Origin: Pseudomonas fluorescens | GTDB taxonomy: Bacteria > Pseudomonadota > Gammaproteobacteria > Pseudomonadales > Pseudomonadaceae | Assembly (NCBI RefSeq): GCF_000802965.1 | Contig: NZ_JSAK01000018.1 | Span: 62,001 to 126,000, forward strand | Length of the DNA: 64,000 bases | Direction of reading: 5' to 3' | Shown here: in pieces, positions 28,310 to 37,562 of the stretch | How positions within the stretch are numbered: the first letter of the stretch is position 1 | Layout: each line of letters starts with the position of its first letter | Made by a program: the position numbers and the translations under genes | The notes under the pieces: generated by a model | What the model saw: the letters and a program-made list of their open reading frames with translations, nothing else | Database searches by the model: none | What the model was told of the DNA's origin: nothing

Positions 28310-28448
28310 ATGCAGCTTGAGTTTCCTGACGGCGTATCAGTGTCCGGCGCGGGGGGCGGGAGTTGCTTTTTCGGCTGAAAGGGATCGGGTGAAGATTGGC
28401 GGGAATGCGACGCTGGTGGCGACGAGCGGAAAGCTAATGTTGGGTTGA
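28310..28448 (+). pseudogene. Tiny reading frame after ybaK, split at a G6 run
   Basis: ATG 28310 follows AAAGGAGAAG at good spacing and encodes a 22-residue peptide ending SCFFG (stop 28376-28378). A run of six G (28351-28356) lies in the middle. If one G is dropped, the frame continues through SAERDRVKIGGNATLVATSG to a stop at 28446-28448, giving a 45-residue, beta-strand-like protein. I do not recognise a family. It could be a decayed small gene, a slippage-prone gene, a sequencing error, or chance behind a good ribosome site. Confidence 0.35.
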
Positions 28449-28454
28449 AAGCGA

Positions 28455-28484
28455 AAAGATCGTCCGAACGCGGACGATCTTTTG
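28455..28484. terminator. Strong bidirectional hairpin terminator
   Basis: AAAAGATCGTCCG, loop AACG, CGGACGATCTTTT: a perfect 13-bp stem with A and T tracts, serving ybaK rightward and the ABC gene leftward (stop at 28492). Confidence 0.88.
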
Positions 28485-28491
28485 ATCTTTA

Positions 28492-29601
28492 TCAGTGCGC
28501 GGTGCTGTAGCGCCGAACACCTGACTCTACGGCCGGAATCTGCGCCGCCGTACTGCCTGAGGCCTGGAACAACACCAGATGCTCCGCCGCGACACGAATA
28601 CCCACCTGCGCACCCACCAGATGATCAACATGGCTCGGAAATATCGATTCCAGTTGCGCACCAGTCGGTAGCTGCAAGCGATACAGGGTCGAAGCACCGA
28701 GGAAGGTCTTGCCCACGATCCGCGCCTTCAGCGCACTGTCCGGCGCATAAACGATGTCGTCCGGGCGCAGCAACACATCCACCGCACCACCGACCGGCCA
28801 GGTGTAGGCACGGTTGCCGCGCAGTTCACCCAGCTCGGTCTGCACCGATTCCGGGCTGCTCAGTTGGCCGCGAATGAAATAACCCTGACCGATGAAGCTG
28901 GCGACATAAGGCGTCAGCGGTTCGTGATACAGGTTGTAGGGCGTGTCCCACTGTTCCAGCCGACCTTCCTTGAATACACCGACGTGATCGCTGACGGCGA
29001 AGGCCTCTTCCTGGTCATGGGTGACCAGAATCGCGCTGGTACCACGGGCCTTGAGGATGTCGCGCACTTCGTGGCTGAGCTTGCGGCGCAATTCCCCATC
29101 GAGGTTGGAGAACGGTTCGTCGAGCAGCAACAGTTGCGGTTCCGGCGCCAGCGCGCGGGCGAGGGCGACGCGTTGCTGCTGGCCACCGGAGAGTTCGTGG
29201 GGGAAGCGCTTGCCGAGGTTCTTCAGGTTGACCAGTTCCAGCAACTCTTCGGTGACGCGATCCTTTTGCGGATGCTTGCGAATGCCGAAGGCGATGTTGT
29301 CGGCCACGCTCAAGTGCGGAAACAGCGCATAGTCCTGGAACACCATGCCGATACGACGTTTCTCCGGCGCGAGGGTGAAACCGGCGCTGGAGATGGTCTC
29401 CCCAGCCAGCTGGATATCACCTTCGTGCACCGGTTCGAAACCGGCAATCGCCCGCAGGGTCGTGGTTTTGCCGCAGCCCGAAGAGCCCAGCAGGCAACCG
29501 ATGTCACCGGCGTTCAAATGCAGGTTGAGGTTCTGCACCACGCGCTGGTCTTGATAGCCGCAGGCGAGGTTGCGCAGGTTGAGCAGTAATGGCTGGCTCA
29601 T
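28492..29601 (-). CDS. ABC transporter ATP-binding protein, orphan (FbpC/PotA-like)
   Basis: A 369-residue ABC ATPase of the iron/polyamine/thiosulfate importer class. It has Walker [15 protein letters not shown]-loop [10 protein letters not shown], signature [15 protein letters not shown], Walker [13 protein letters not shown] and H-loop VTHDQEE. A C-terminal regulatory TOBE-like domain follows from about 240 ([12 protein letters not shown]). No permease or binding-protein gene is nearby. Instead its start overlaps the stop of argF by four bases, so the two are translationally coupled on one leftward transcript. The substrate is not predictable; iron or polyamine are family-based guesses. 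Confidence 0.88.
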   Translation of the reverse strand: MSQPLLLNLRNLACGYQDQRVVQNLNLHLNAGDIGCLLGSSGCGKTTTLRAIAGFEPVHEGDIQLAGETISSAGFTLAPEKRRIGMVFQDYALFPHLSVADNIAFGIRKHPQKDRVTEELLELVNLKNLGKRFPHELSGGQQQRVALARALAPEPQLLLLDEPFSNLDGELRRKLSHEVRDILKARGTSAILVTHDQEEAFAVSDHVGVFKEGRLEQWDTPYNLYHEPLTPYVASFIGQGYFIRGQLSSPESVQTELGELRGNRAYTWPVGGAVDVLLRPDDIVYAPDSALKARIVGKTFLGASTLYRLQLPTGAQLESIFPSHVDHLVGAQVGIRVAAEHLVLFQASGSTAAQIPAVESGVRRYSTAH

Positions 29602-30518
29602 GCGTGGTGGTACGCCGGCTCGACGAGAAACTCGAGCAGGGCCTTTTGTGCGTGAAGACGGTTTTCAGCTTGATCCCAGGCGACCGAGCGCGAGTCGTCG
29701 AGCAGGTCGACGCTGATCTCTTCGCCACGGTGGGCCGGCAGGCAATGCATGAACAGCACGTCCGGGGCGGCCAGATCGAGCAGGGCGCGGTTGACCTGAT
29801 ACGGGGCGAACAGCTGCAGGCGCTTGGCGGTTTCTTCTTCCTGTCCCATGGAGGTCCAGACGTCGGTGCTCACCAGATGGGCGCCGCGCACTGCATCTTT
29901 CGGATCGCGGACGATGGTCACGCGGTCGCCGGCCTTGGCCACGAATTCGGGGTTGGGCTCGTAACCTTCCGGGCAGGCAATGCGCAACTGGAAGTCGAAC
30001 TGGATCGCCGCTTCTATATAGCTGTTGCACATGTTGTTGCCGTCGCCGATCCAGGCCACTGTCTTGCCCTGGATCGAGCCACGGTGTTCAAGGAAAGTCT
30101 GCATGTCGGCCAGCAACTGGCACGGGTGCAGGTCATCGGACAGGCCGTTGATCAGCGGGACGCGGGAATTGGCAGCGAATTCGGTCAGGGTGCTGTGGGA
30201 AAACGTACGGATCATCACCGCATCGAGCATGCTCGACATGACAATGGCGGCGTCGCCGATCGGCTCGCCACGACCCAGTTGCGTGTCGCGCGGCGACAGG
30301 AAGATCGCCTGGCCGCCAAGCTGGATCATGCCGGCTTCGAACGAAATACGGGTGCGGGTCGAGGACTTTTCGAAAATCATCCCGAGCACGCGGTTTTTCA
30401 GGGGCTCGAACAGTACGCCGCGGTTACGCAGGTCCTTGAGCTCAACGCCTCGACGGATCACGCTGACCAGCTCTTCGGGCGTGCAATCCATCAGGGAGAG
30501 AAAGTGCCTTGCGCTCAT
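29598..30518 (-). CDS. argF: Ornithine carbamoyltransferase (anabolic)
   Basis: A 306-residue enzyme making citrulline from ornithine and carbamoyl phosphate for arginine synthesis. The carbamoyl-phosphate loop [13 protein letters not shown], the [10 protein letters not shown] motif and the ornithine-binding [12 protein letters not shown] are intact. Two consecutive ATGs (30521 and 30518) are possible; the second gives the [11 protein letters not shown] start known in Pseudomonas and better ribosome-site spacing. Its stop overlaps the start of the ABC gene. A promoter with an ArgR-like site lies 115-142 bases upstream. Confidence 0.96.
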   Translation of the reverse strand: MSARHFLSLMDCTPEELVSVIRRGVELKDLRNRGVLFEPLKNRVLGMIFEKSSTRTRISFEAGMIQLGGQAIFLSPRDTQLGRGEPIGDAAIVMSSMLDAVMIRTFSHSTLTEFAANSRVPLINGLSDDLHPCQLLADMQTFLEHRGSIQGKTVAWIGDGNNMCNSYIEAAIQFDFQLRIACPEGYEPNPEFVAKAGDRVTIVRDPKDAVRGAHLVSTDVWTSMGQEEETAKRLQLFAPYQVNRALLDLAAPDVLFMHCLPAHRGEEISVDLLDDSRSVAWDQAENRLHAQKALLEFLVEPAYHHA

Positions 30519-30980
30519 CATTGACTACCTTTTTGCTACAAACCGCAGATGCTCAAAGCCTTGTTTAACGGAACAACGGGCGAGACCTGCGGCGTAAGCC
30601 GCACGGGGCGACGAAATAGGGGAAGGCGCGATCTTATAATTAAATGTCGCGTCTTACCAATAGGGCTACGGTTTTTAGGGGATTTCAGAGGGGCTACGGG
30701 ATAACCGCAGTAGCGCTTTTGAAGCCTGTTTCCTGACAGCAGCCGAGCATTTGTACACCGGCCCTGTGGAGCTTGGCAATTAACCGGGGCGGGGACGGTG
30801 CGCTGGCGGTCGGTTTCTGACCTGTTATTCGCAACACCACCCGCGGTGCTCGCAGGTCATCGGCTGGCCTGATGGACACCAATTCACAAGACGAACGTCG
30901 CTGGCGCGGTGGCGGGGCAGGCGCCATAGTTTTGTTCCCGCGGCCGATATTGCCCGCCCAGAACAAGACAGAGACTGGCC
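30519..30980. other. Divergent intergenic region argF / molybdopterin oxidoreductase
   Basis: 462 bases without a supported gene. The left part holds the argF promoter and ArgR-like site. The right part (about 30670-30980) precedes the oxidoreductase; a leftward open frame there (30694-30966) looks like chance. No Moco riboswitch signature was recognised. Confidence 0.55.
30633..30660 (-). promoter_or_regulatory. argF promoter overlapped by an ArgR-like half-site
   Basis: Reading leftward, TTGGTA (30660-30655) and TATAAG (30638-30633) are 16 bases apart. On the plus strand TGTCGC (30645-30650) is followed by eight bases and AA (30659-30660), matching the Pseudomonas ArgR pattern TGTCGC-N8-AA. 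The site covers the -35 and spacer, consistent with arginine repression. Confidence 0.55.
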
Positions 30981-33089
30981 ATGACCAAGACTCTCCATCA
31001 CCGTGCCTGCCACTTGTGTGAAGCCATCTGCGGCCTGACCATCGAAACCACCGAGGCCGAAGCCGGCAACGTGCAGATCACCTCGATCAAGGGCGATCCG
31101 CTCGATACGTTCAGCCGCGGGCATATCTGCCCCAAGGCCGTCGCCCTGCAAGATATTCAGAACGATCCGGATCGCCTGCATCAACCGATGCTGCGGGTAG
31201 GAAGCGAGTGGCAGCCGATCGAGTGGGAAGACGCCTTCAACCTGGTGGCCGATCGCCTGGCGGAGATTCAGGCGCGTCATGGGCAGAATTCGGTGGCGGT
31301 CTATCAGGGCAACCCCAGCGTGCATAACTATGGGCTGATGACCCACAGCAACTATTTTTTAGGCTTGCTGAAAACCCGCAACCGGTTTTCTGCGACCTCA
31401 GTCGATCAGTTGCCCCATCACCTGACCAGTCATTTGATGTACGGCCACGGTTTGCTGCTGCCGATTCCGGACATCGATCACACCGACTTCATGCTGATCC
31501 TCGGCGGCAATCCGCTGGCGTCCAACGGCAGCATCATGACCGTGCCGGATGTGGAAAAGCGCTTGAAGGCGATTCAGGCCCGGGGCGGCAAAGTGGTGGT
31601 GGTTGACCCGCGCCGTAGCGAAACGGCGGCAATTGCCGATCAGCATTTGTTTGTGCGTCCCGGCGGCGATGCCGCGTTACTGTTCGGCCTGCTCAATACC
31701 TTGTTCGCTGAAGGGCTGACCCGCGCCAGTCATTTGCCGATTGACGGACTGGAGGAGGTCCGCGCGGCCGTCGCGAATTTTACCGCCGAGGCCATGAGCC
31801 CGTTGTGTGCGGTGCCAGCCGAGCAGATCCGCCAGTTGGCGCGGGATTTCGCCGCTGCCCCGACCGCCGTTTGCTACGGCCGCATGGGCGTTTCGACCCA
31901 GGCGTTCGGCACGCTGTGCCATTGGGTTGTGCAGTTGATCAATCTGGTCACTGGCAACCTCGACCGTGTCGGCGGTGCGTTGTGCACCGAACCGGCGGTG
32001 GACCTGGTGGCTTCCACGTCGGGCGGGCATTTCAATTTGTGGCAGAGCCGTGTGTCCGGGCGCCCGGAGTACGCGGGCGAACTACCGGTGTCGGCACTGG
32101 CCGAAGAGATGCTCACTGAAGGCGAAGGGCAGGTCCGCGCACTGATCACCGTGGCGGGCAACCCGGTGCTGTCGACGCCCAATGGCCGACAACTGGAGCA
32201 GGCATTGGACGGCTTGGAATTCATGGTCAGTGTCGATCTGTACATCAATGAAACCACGCGTTACGCCGACCTGATCCTGCCGTCCACCTCGGCACTGGAA
32301 AACGATCATTACGACACGACGTTCAACATGTTTGCGGTGCGCAACGTCAGTCGTTTCAACCGTGCGATCCTCGCCAAACCCGAAGGAGCGCTGCATGACT
32401 GGGAGATTTTCATCGGGTTGGCCAAGGCGTTTGCGGCGAAGACCGGCAAGGAATTGAAACCGACCATTGCTCCGGCGCAGATGATCGACCGTGGCTTGCG
32501 TATGGGGATGTATGGCGATAACTCGGAACACAAACTGTCTTTGGCAACCCTGTTCGATCATCCTCACGGGGTCGATCTGGGGGCGCTTAAATCCAACCTG
32601 GCACCACGTCTGAAAACCGCCAACCAGCGAATCCAGGCCGCCCCGGCCGCGATCCTCGCCGACCTCGCGCGTTTTGCGGCGTTGCAGGCACCGGCTGCCG
32701 ATGAGTTGTTGATGATTGGCCGCCGGCATGTGCGCAGTAACAACTCGTGGATGCACAACTATCACCGCCTGGTGAAAGGCAAGCCGCGTCATCAGTTGCT
32801 GATGAACCCGGATGACCTCGCCAGTCGCGGTCTGAGTGACGGGCAGAAGGTGCGGGTCAGCTCGCGGGTTGGCGTGATCGAAGTTGAAGTGCTCGGTAGC
32901 CTGGATATGATGAAAGGCGTGGTCAGCCTCCCTCACGGTTGGGGTCATGCCCGGCCTGGTGTGCAAATGACGATCGCCAGTGGCCAACCGGGTTCCAGTG
33001 CCAATGACCTGACTGACGAGTGTCAACTTGATGAGTTGTCAGGGAATGCGGCGCTCAATGGTGTTCCGGTGACCGTGGCGGCGGCCTGA
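30981..33089 (+). CDS. Molybdopterin-dependent oxidoreductase (formate dehydrogenase-like, single subunit)
   Basis: A 702-residue member of the DMSO reductase/formate dehydrogenase family binding bis-MGD and one iron-sulfur cluster. The N-terminal CHLCEAICG plus the cysteine of GHICPKAV supply four cluster ligands. Further signatures are DFMLILGGNPLASNGS, VVVVDPRRSETAAIADQHL, ETTRYADLILPSTSALE and a C-terminal molydopterin-binding domain (LLMNPDDLASRGLSDGQKV). No Tat signal is visible, so it is probably cytoplasmic. No electron-transfer subunit gene is adjacent. Substrate unknown; annotated relatives are called formate dehydrogenase or assimilatory nitrate reductase-like. Confidence 0.87.
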   Translation: MTKTLHHRACHLCEAICGLTIETTEAEAGNVQITSIKGDPLDTFSRGHICPKAVALQDIQNDPDRLHQPMLRVGSEWQPIEWEDAFNLVADRLAEIQARHGQNSVAVYQGNPSVHNYGLMTHSNYFLGLLKTRNRFSATSVDQLPHHLTSHLMYGHGLLLPIPDIDHTDFMLILGGNPLASNGSIMTVPDVEKRLKAIQARGGKVVVVDPRRSETAAIADQHLFVRPGGDAALLFGLLNTLFAEGLTRASHLPIDGLEEVRAAVANFTAEAMSPLCAVPAEQIRQLARDFAAAPTAVCYGRMGVSTQAFGTLCHWVVQLINLVTGNLDRVGGALCTEPAVDLVASTSGGHFNLWQSRVSGRPEYAGELPVSALAEEMLTEGEGQVRALITVAGNPVLSTPNGRQLEQALDGLEFMVSVDLYINETTRYADLILPSTSALENDHYDTTFNMFAVRNVSRFNRAILAKPEGALHDWEIFIGLAKAFAAKTGKELKPTIAPAQMIDRGLRMGMYGDNSEHKLSLATLFDHPHGVDLGALKSNLAPRLKTANQRIQAAPAAILADLARFAALQAPAADELLMIGRRHVRSNNSWMHNYHRLVKGKPRHQLLMNPDDLASRGLSDGQKVRVSSRVGVIEVEVLGSLDMMKGVVSLPHGWGHARPGVQMTIASGQPGSSANDLTDECQLDELSGNAALNGVPVTVAAA

Positions 33090-33186
33090 TCGTATCTGAC
33101 GGAGAGACCGAGCAGGGCGCTCGGCTTTCCGTTACAATGCGCCACCGTGCCGACCCATGAGTCGGAAAGTTCAGCCGAGGTGCTCC

Positions 33187-33528
33187 ATGGATATCATCGA
33201 AACGATTAAAGAGCAGATTGCCAACAACACCATTCTGCTTTACATGAAAGGCTCGCCAAATGCCCCGCAGTGCGGCTTTTCCGCGAAAGCCGCGCAGGCC
33301 GTGATGGCGTGTGGTGAAAAGTTTGCGTACGTGGACATCCTGCAGAACCCGGAAATCCGCGCCAACCTGCCAAAATACGCCAACTGGCCAACTTTCCCGC
33401 AACTGTGGGTCGGTGGTGAGCTGGTTGGCGGTAGCGACATCATGACCGAGATGGCTGCAGACGGTTCGCTGCAAACCACCATCAAGGCTGCTGTTGAAGC
33501 TGCTGCTGCCAACAAGAGCGAAGCCTGA
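33187..33528 (+). CDS. grxD: Monothiol glutaredoxin Grx4 family
   Basis: A 113-residue monothiol glutaredoxin with the CGFS active site at 29-32, able to bind and transfer [2Fe-2S] clusters with glutathione and BolA-type partners. WPTFPQLWVGGELVGGSDI holds the cis-Pro and glutathione-binding residues. The ATG at 33187 gives the standard N-terminus; the frame opens ten codons earlier. It lies beside bfr and bfd, grouping iron-handling functions. Confidence 0.96.
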   Translation: MDIIETIKEQIANNTILLYMKGSPNAPQCGFSAKAAQAVMACGEKFAYVDILQNPEIRANLPKYANWPTFPQLWVGGELVGGSDIMTEMAADGSLQTTIKAAVEAAAANKSEA

Positions 33529-33537
33529 TTCAGTACC

Positions 33538-33628
33538 TGTAGGAGTCTGGCTTGCCGGCGATGAACGATGACGCGGTTCATCAAGAGCACCGCGTTATCG
33601 TTCATCGCGAGCAAGTTTGCTCCTGCAG
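33538..33628. repeat. Degenerate REP inverted pair, family B
   Basis: CTGTAGGAGTCTGGCTTGCC faces GCAAGTTTGCTCCTGCAG across an inner inverted segment (ATGAACGATGACGCGGT with its partner). The arms are more diverged than in the other family B copies. Confidence 0.8.
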
Positions 33629-33659
33629 AGGTTTCAGGCAAGCCTGAAATCCACGCATA

Positions 33660-33698
33660 AAAAAGCCCCGCCTCTGTAAAAGAGTGCGGGGCTTTTTA
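33660..33698. terminator. Bidirectional terminator between grxD and bfr
   Basis: AAAAAGCCCCGC ... GCGGGGCTTTTTATT with an internal CTCT/AGAG extension, placed between the converging grxD and bfr genes. Confidence 0.88.
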
Positions 33699-33724
33699 TT
33701 GCATCGAGATGAGTGGCGCTACGT

Positions 33725-34201
33725 TTATTCGTCGTCGCCCATCTGCGATTGCAAGTAGTTCTCGATACCGATTTTATCGATCAGGCCAAGTTGGGTTTCC
33801 AGCCAGTCGATATGTTCTTCTTCGGACTCAAGGATATCTTCAAGCAGTTCACGGCTACCGAAGTCGCCGACTGTTTCGCAATGTGCGATCGCCACTTTCA
33901 GATCGGCGTGGCCGGTCTTTTCGATACGCAGGTCACACTCGATCATTTCCTTGGTGTGCTCGCCGATCTGCAGCTTGCCCAGGTCCTGGACGTTCGGCAG
34001 GCCTTCGAGGAACAGGATGCGCTTGATCAGCTTGTCCGCGTGCTTCATCTCGTCGATGGATTCGTGGTACTCGTGCTTGCCGAGCTTGTTCAGGCCCCAA
34101 TCTTCGTACATGCGCGCATGCAGGAAGTATTGATTGATCGCGACCAGTTCATTGGCAAGGATCTTGTTGAGATGCTGGATGACTGTAACGTCGCCTTTCA
34201 T
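33725..34201 (-). CDS. bfr: Bacterioferritin (haem-binding, ferroxidase-type)
   Basis: A 157-residue subunit of the 24-mer iron store. Ferroxidase ligands E18 ([10 protein letters not shown]), E51 and H54 ([10 protein letters not shown]) and the haem-ligand M52 are present, so this is a BfrB-like subunit. I use ATG 34201 ([13 protein letters not shown]); ten codons upstream in frame are not family-like. The neighbouring bfd gene encodes the ferredoxin that releases its iron. Confidence 0.95.
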   Translation of the reverse strand: MKGDVTVIQHLNKILANELVAINQYFLHARMYEDWGLNKLGKHEYHESIDEMKHADKLIKRILFLEGLPNVQDLGKLQIGEHTKEMIECDLRIEKTGHADLKVAIAHCETVGDFGSRELLEDILESEEEHIDWLETQLGLIDKIGIENYLQSQMGDDE

Positions 34202-34358
34202 GATGGGGTCCTGCCCTTTATTAGCCGTCAATAGGGAAGAGTTTGAGCCCCGTATTTAATAGTGTCAAACCTAAGTTATTGAAACTTAAATGAAAATTAA
34301 TCGGAATAAGAATGTTTGTGTTCCGCGTCTAGAGCCTAAGCAATTGATTTTCAGGCAT

Positions 34359-34387
34359 AAAAAAACCGGACTTCAGTCCGGTTCTTT
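34359..34387 (-). terminator. Terminator of bfd
   Basis: AACCGGACT, loop TC, AGTCCGGTT with an A tract on the left that becomes a T tract on the leftward transcript; it begins 13 bases past the bfd stop. Confidence 0.85.
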
Positions 34388-34399
34388 GAAATAGCGTAT

Positions 34400-34618
34400 T
34401 TATGCGGCTGTAAATTCGACAGGAAAAGGAATCGCAGCCTGGGCGGTTTGCAGTTTGGTCAAGGTTTCGCGGACCACTTCCTTGGCCAGGCAGGCACATT
34501 TGCCGCATTGACTGGCAACGCCGGTGGCCTGGCGGACTTCCTTGTAGCTGCAGCATCCTTCATAGATCGCATCGCGGATTTGGCCGTCGGTGACGCCAGT
34601 GCAGAGGCAAACATACAT
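34400..34618 (-). CDS. bfd: Bacterioferritin-associated ferredoxin
   Basis: A 72-residue [2Fe-2S] ferredoxin that docks on BfrB and donates electrons to reduce and mobilise stored iron. The cluster cysteines C4, C6, C38 and C41 (YVCLCTGVTD; SQCGKCAC) match the Bfd pattern. It is transcribed separately from bfr, with its own terminator and an upstream Fur-box-like site, as expected for a gene switched on in iron starvation. Confidence 0.95.
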   Translation of the reverse strand: MYVCLCTGVTDGQIRDAIYEGCCSYKEVRQATGVASQCGKCACLAKEVVRETLTKLQTAQAAIPFPVEFTAA

Positions 34619-34665
34619 AAGTGAAAACCGTCGCTTGTTTATGCTCGAATGCGATGGATCTTAAT

Positions 34666-34684
34666 GTTAACGAGAATGATTGTC
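34666..34684. promoter_or_regulatory. Fur-box-like sequence upstream of bfd
   Basis: GTTAACGAGAATGATTGTC matches the 19-bp Fur consensus GATAATGATAATCATTATC at 14 positions. It lies about 50 bases before the bfd start. Confidence 0.65.
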
Positions 34685-34909
34685 AAAGTGCTTTCGGGGC
34701 CCTTTTTTCAGCGCTGACGAACGGTAGCCAACAACGAAATCTTCTCCGGCGTTTTTTACCTGAGCGGGAAAAACCGTTAAGGACAGGTCAAAAACGCAGT
34801 GTATGATGACCGGTCTTTTCGAAACGGGTTCGTGTCACAGGGCTGTCGCCTGACGGTGGCAGGCTGATACGAATCTTGTTTTATACGTTTCTACACCAGG
34901 AGATATCCA

Positions 34910-35512
34910 ATGAGCGTACTCGTAGGCAAGCAAGCCCCTGACTTCACCGTACCGGCTGTACTCGGCAATGGCGAAATCGTAGACAGCTTCACCCTGTCGT
35001 CGGCCATCAAAGGCAAATACGGCCTGGTGTTCTTCTACCCACTGGACTTCACCTTCGTTTGCCCGTCGGAGCTGATCGCTCTGGACAACCGCATGTCTGA
35101 GTTCAAGGCACGCAACGTTGAAGTGGTCGCGGTCTCGATCGACTCGCACTTCACCCACAACGCCTGGCGCAACACCCCGGTCAACAATGGCGGTATCGGC
35201 GAAGTCCGTTACACCATGGCTGCCGACATCAAGCAGGAAATCATGAAGGCCTACGACGTTCAGTCCGCTGACGGTGTTGCTTTCCGTGGCGCATTCCTGA
35301 TCGACGACAAAGGCGTGGTCCGTTCGCAGATCATCAACGACCTGCCGTTGGGCCGTAACATGGAAGAGTTGCTGCGTCTGGTCGACGCTCTGCAATTCCA
35401 CGAAGAGCACGGCGAAGTTTGCCCTGCCAACTGGAAAAAAGGCGACAAAGGCATGAACGCTTCGCCAGAAGGCGTTGCTGCTTACCTGACCGAGCACGCT
35501 GCTGCTCTGTAA
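34910..35512 (+). CDS. Typical 2-Cys peroxiredoxin (AhpC/TSA family)
   Basis: A 200-residue thiol peroxidase that reduces H2O2 and alkyl hydroperoxides. The peroxidatic C51 is in DFTFVCPSE and the resolving C171 in GEVCPANW, the typical 2-Cys arrangement. A GGIG loop is present, but the C-terminal YF motif of over-oxidation-sensitive enzymes is not evident. The start has a good site (AGGAGATAT). It lies next to bfr-bfd, matching oxidative and iron stress. I do not give a symbol because Pseudomonas has several such genes. Confidence 0.93.
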   Translation: MSVLVGKQAPDFTVPAVLGNGEIVDSFTLSSAIKGKYGLVFFYPLDFTFVCPSELIALDNRMSEFKARNVEVVAVSIDSHFTHNAWRNTPVNNGGIGEVRYTMAADIKQEIMKAYDVQSADGVAFRGAFLIDDKGVVRSQIINDLPLGRNMEELLRLVDALQFHEEHGEVCPANWKKGDKGMNASPEGVAAYLTEHAAAL

Positions 35513-35527
35513 GGCCGTTCCAGGTAC

Positions 35528-35557
35528 AAAAAAACCGGCCTCAGGGCCGGTTTTTTA
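35528..35557 (+). terminator. Terminator of the peroxiredoxin gene
   Basis: AAAAAACCGGCC, loop TCA, GGGCCGGTTTTTTA, 15 bases past the stop. Confidence 0.9.
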
Positions 35558-35580
35558 TGCGCGGAATATGTCCAGAACCC

Positions 35581-35646
35581 TGTAGGAGCCAGCTTGCTGG
35601 CGATGGTGGCCGTTATGCCGCCATCGCCAGCAAGCCGGCTCCTACA
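35581..35646. repeat. REP inverted pair, family B (compact)
   Basis: TGTAGGAGCCAGCTTGCTGG and complement, with a short spacer that itself contains ATGGTGGC/GCCGCCAT, giving a nearly continuous hairpin. Confidence 0.9.
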
Positions 35647-35682
35647 GAGGCGTGCATCCTGTAGGCGCAGGTTGCACCTGGA

Positions 35683-36360
35683 TCAATCGTCGAAATCTTC
35701 CCAGCCACCCATCTGCTTCCAGCGATTGACGATGCCGCAGAACAGCTCGGCCGTCTTCTCGGTGTCATAGCGAGCCGAGTGGGCCTCGCGGCCGTCGAAG
35801 TCGATATCGGCGGCCTGACAGGCCTTGGCCAGCACGGTTTGACCATAGGCCAGACCGGCGAGGGTGGCCGTGTCGAAGCTGGAGAACGGGTGGAACGGGT
35901 TGCGCTTCATGTCCAGTCGCGCGACGGCGGCGTTCAGGAAGCCCAAATCGAAGCTGCTGTTGTGCCCGACCAGAATTGCCCGCTTGCAGCCGTTGGCCTT
36001 GAGCGCCTTGCGCACGCCGCGGAAGATGTCGTTCAGGGCCGCTTCTTCACTCACTGCCATGCGCAGTGGGTGATCGAGCTTGATCCCGGTGAACTCCAGC
36101 GCTGCCGCCTCGACGTTCGCGCCTTCGAAAGGCTCGACCCGGAAGAAGTAGGTGTGATCCGGGTAAACAAAACCCTTTTCATCCATGGCGATGGTGGTCG
36201 CGGCGATTTCCAGCAGAGCGTCGGTGGCCGAATTGAAGCCACCGGTTTCTACGTCGACGACAACCGGCAGGTAGCCACGAAACCGTGCGGCCATTGGGTG
36301 ACGGGAACCGCCGCCACCGCCATTACCTTCCTGTTCGTCGTCGTAATGGTCTTCACTCAC
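35683..36360 (-). CDS. rnt: Ribonuclease T
   Basis: A 225-residue DEDDh 3'-5' exoribonuclease that trims the 3' ends of tRNA and other stable RNAs. Exo motifs are visible: [12 protein letters not shown] (ExoI), [12 protein letters not shown] (ExoII) and [13 protein letters not shown] (ExoIII). The C-terminal [12 protein letters not shown] is typical of Pseudomonas RNase T. Its start overlaps the pyrC stop by four bases, so the two are coupled. Confidence 0.96.
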   Translation of the reverse strand: MSEDHYDDEQEGNGGGGGSRHPMAARFRGYLPVVVDVETGGFNSATDALLEIAATTIAMDEKGFVYPDHTYFFRVEPFEGANVEAAALEFTGIKLDHPLRMAVSEEAALNDIFRGVRKALKANGCKRAILVGHNSSFDLGFLNAAVARLDMKRNPFHPFSSFDTATLAGLAYGQTVLAKACQAADIDFDGREAHSARYDTEKTAELFCGIVNRWKQMGGWEDFDD

Positions 36361-37403
36361 GCGTGTTCCTCCAGCAGGCGCCAGCGCAGTTTTTCACCGG
36401 CGCGCAGCGGGATAACGGTCAGCTCGCCAAATGGCAGGCTGGTTGGGGCGGTCCATTCTTCGCGAACCAGGGTGATGCGATCGGTATTTGCCGGCAGGCC
36501 GTAGAAACGCGGGCCGTTGAGGCTGGCGAAGGCTTCGAGCTTGTCCAGCGCGTTGCGCTGTTCGAAGGCTTCGGCGTACATCTCGATCGCGGCATAAGCG
36601 GTGTAGCAGCCGGCGCAACCGCAAGCGGCTTCTTTGGCGTGCTGGGCGTGGGGCGCCGAGTCAGTGCCGAGGAAGAACTTTTCGCTGCCGCTGGTGGCGG
36701 CGTCAAGCAGGGCTTCCTGGTGCGTATTGCGCTTGAGAATCGGCAGGCAATAGAAGTGCGGCCGAATCCCGCCCACCAACATGTGGTTGCGGTTGTACAG
36801 CAGGTGATGCGCGGTGATGGTCGCGCCAACGTTGGCCGAAGCCGAGTTGACGAACTGCACGGCGTCCGCGGTGGTGATGTGTTCGAACACCACTTTGAGC
36901 GTCGGGAAACGCTCGACCACACGGCGCATGTGCTCATCAATGAAGATTTTTTCGCGGTCGAACACGTCGACATCGCCACGGGTGACTTCACCGTGAATCA
37001 ACAAAGGCATTCCCACTTCGGCCATGGCCTCCAGTGCAGGGAAGATCTTGTCGATGCTGGTGACGCCAGAGTCCGAATTGGTGGTCGCGCCAGCCGGGTA
37101 CAACTTGGCGGCGTGCACGAAACCGCTGGCCTTGGCCTCGCGAATTTCTTCAGGCTGGGTGCGGTCGGTCAGGTACAGGACCATTAGCGGTTCGAACGGG
37201 CTGCCGGCCGGGCGGGCAGCGAGAATCCGCTGGCGATAGCCGTCGGCTTCGGCCGCATTGCGGACCGGAGGAACCAGGTTGGGCATGATGATGGCGCGAC
37301 CAAAGGTGCGCGCGACATCCGCGACGGTATTGGTCAACACAGCACCATCGCGAAGATGAATATGCCAGTCGTCGGGACGCAGCAGGGTCAGGCGGTCGGA
37401 CAT
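36357..37403 (-). CDS. pyrC: Dihydroorotase
   Basis: A 348-residue class II (E. coli-type) zinc dihydroorotase of pyrimidine synthesis. Metal ligands and substrate residues are visible: [10 protein letters not shown], the carboxylated lysine of [36 protein letters not shown] and [13 protein letters not shown]. Length matches the class. It is the upstream gene of pyrC-rnt and diverges from motY. Confidence 0.97.
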   Translation of the reverse strand: MSDRLTLLRPDDWHIHLRDGAVLTNTVADVARTFGRAIIMPNLVPPVRNAAEADGYRQRILAARPAGSPFEPLMVLYLTDRTQPEEIREAKASGFVHAAKLYPAGATTNSDSGVTSIDKIFPALEAMAEVGMPLLIHGEVTRGDVDVFDREKIFIDEHMRRVVERFPTLKVVFEHITTADAVQFVNSASANVGATITAHHLLYNRNHMLVGGIRPHFYCLPILKRNTHQEALLDAATSGSEKFFLGTDSAPHAQHAKEAACGCAGCYTAYAAIEMYAEAFEQRNALDKLEAFASLNGPRFYGLPANTDRITLVREEWTAPTSLPFGELTVIPLRAGEKLRWRLLEEHA

Positions 37404-37562
37404 GAGGGGATTCCAGGCGGGTCAAACTGAGGGGAATGCTACCGGAAAAGACTCTTGCAGGCACTCGCTATCAAGTTTTGCGGGAAGCTTCCGATATCCA
37501 ACAGGTATGCCGTAAACAAGTGTGTGTCGGTCTTTGTGTTGTAGAAACCAGTGGAGCCTCCC

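Noticed and set aside
30694-30966. 90-codon leftward frame between argF and the oxidoreductase
   Set aside because: No ribosome site, odd composition and no family resemblance; likely chance in the promoter region.
30670-30980. Possible molybdenum-cofactor riboswitch upstream of the molybdopterin enzyme
   Set aside because: No conserved Moco-motif core was recognisable by eye; a covariance search would be needed to support it.
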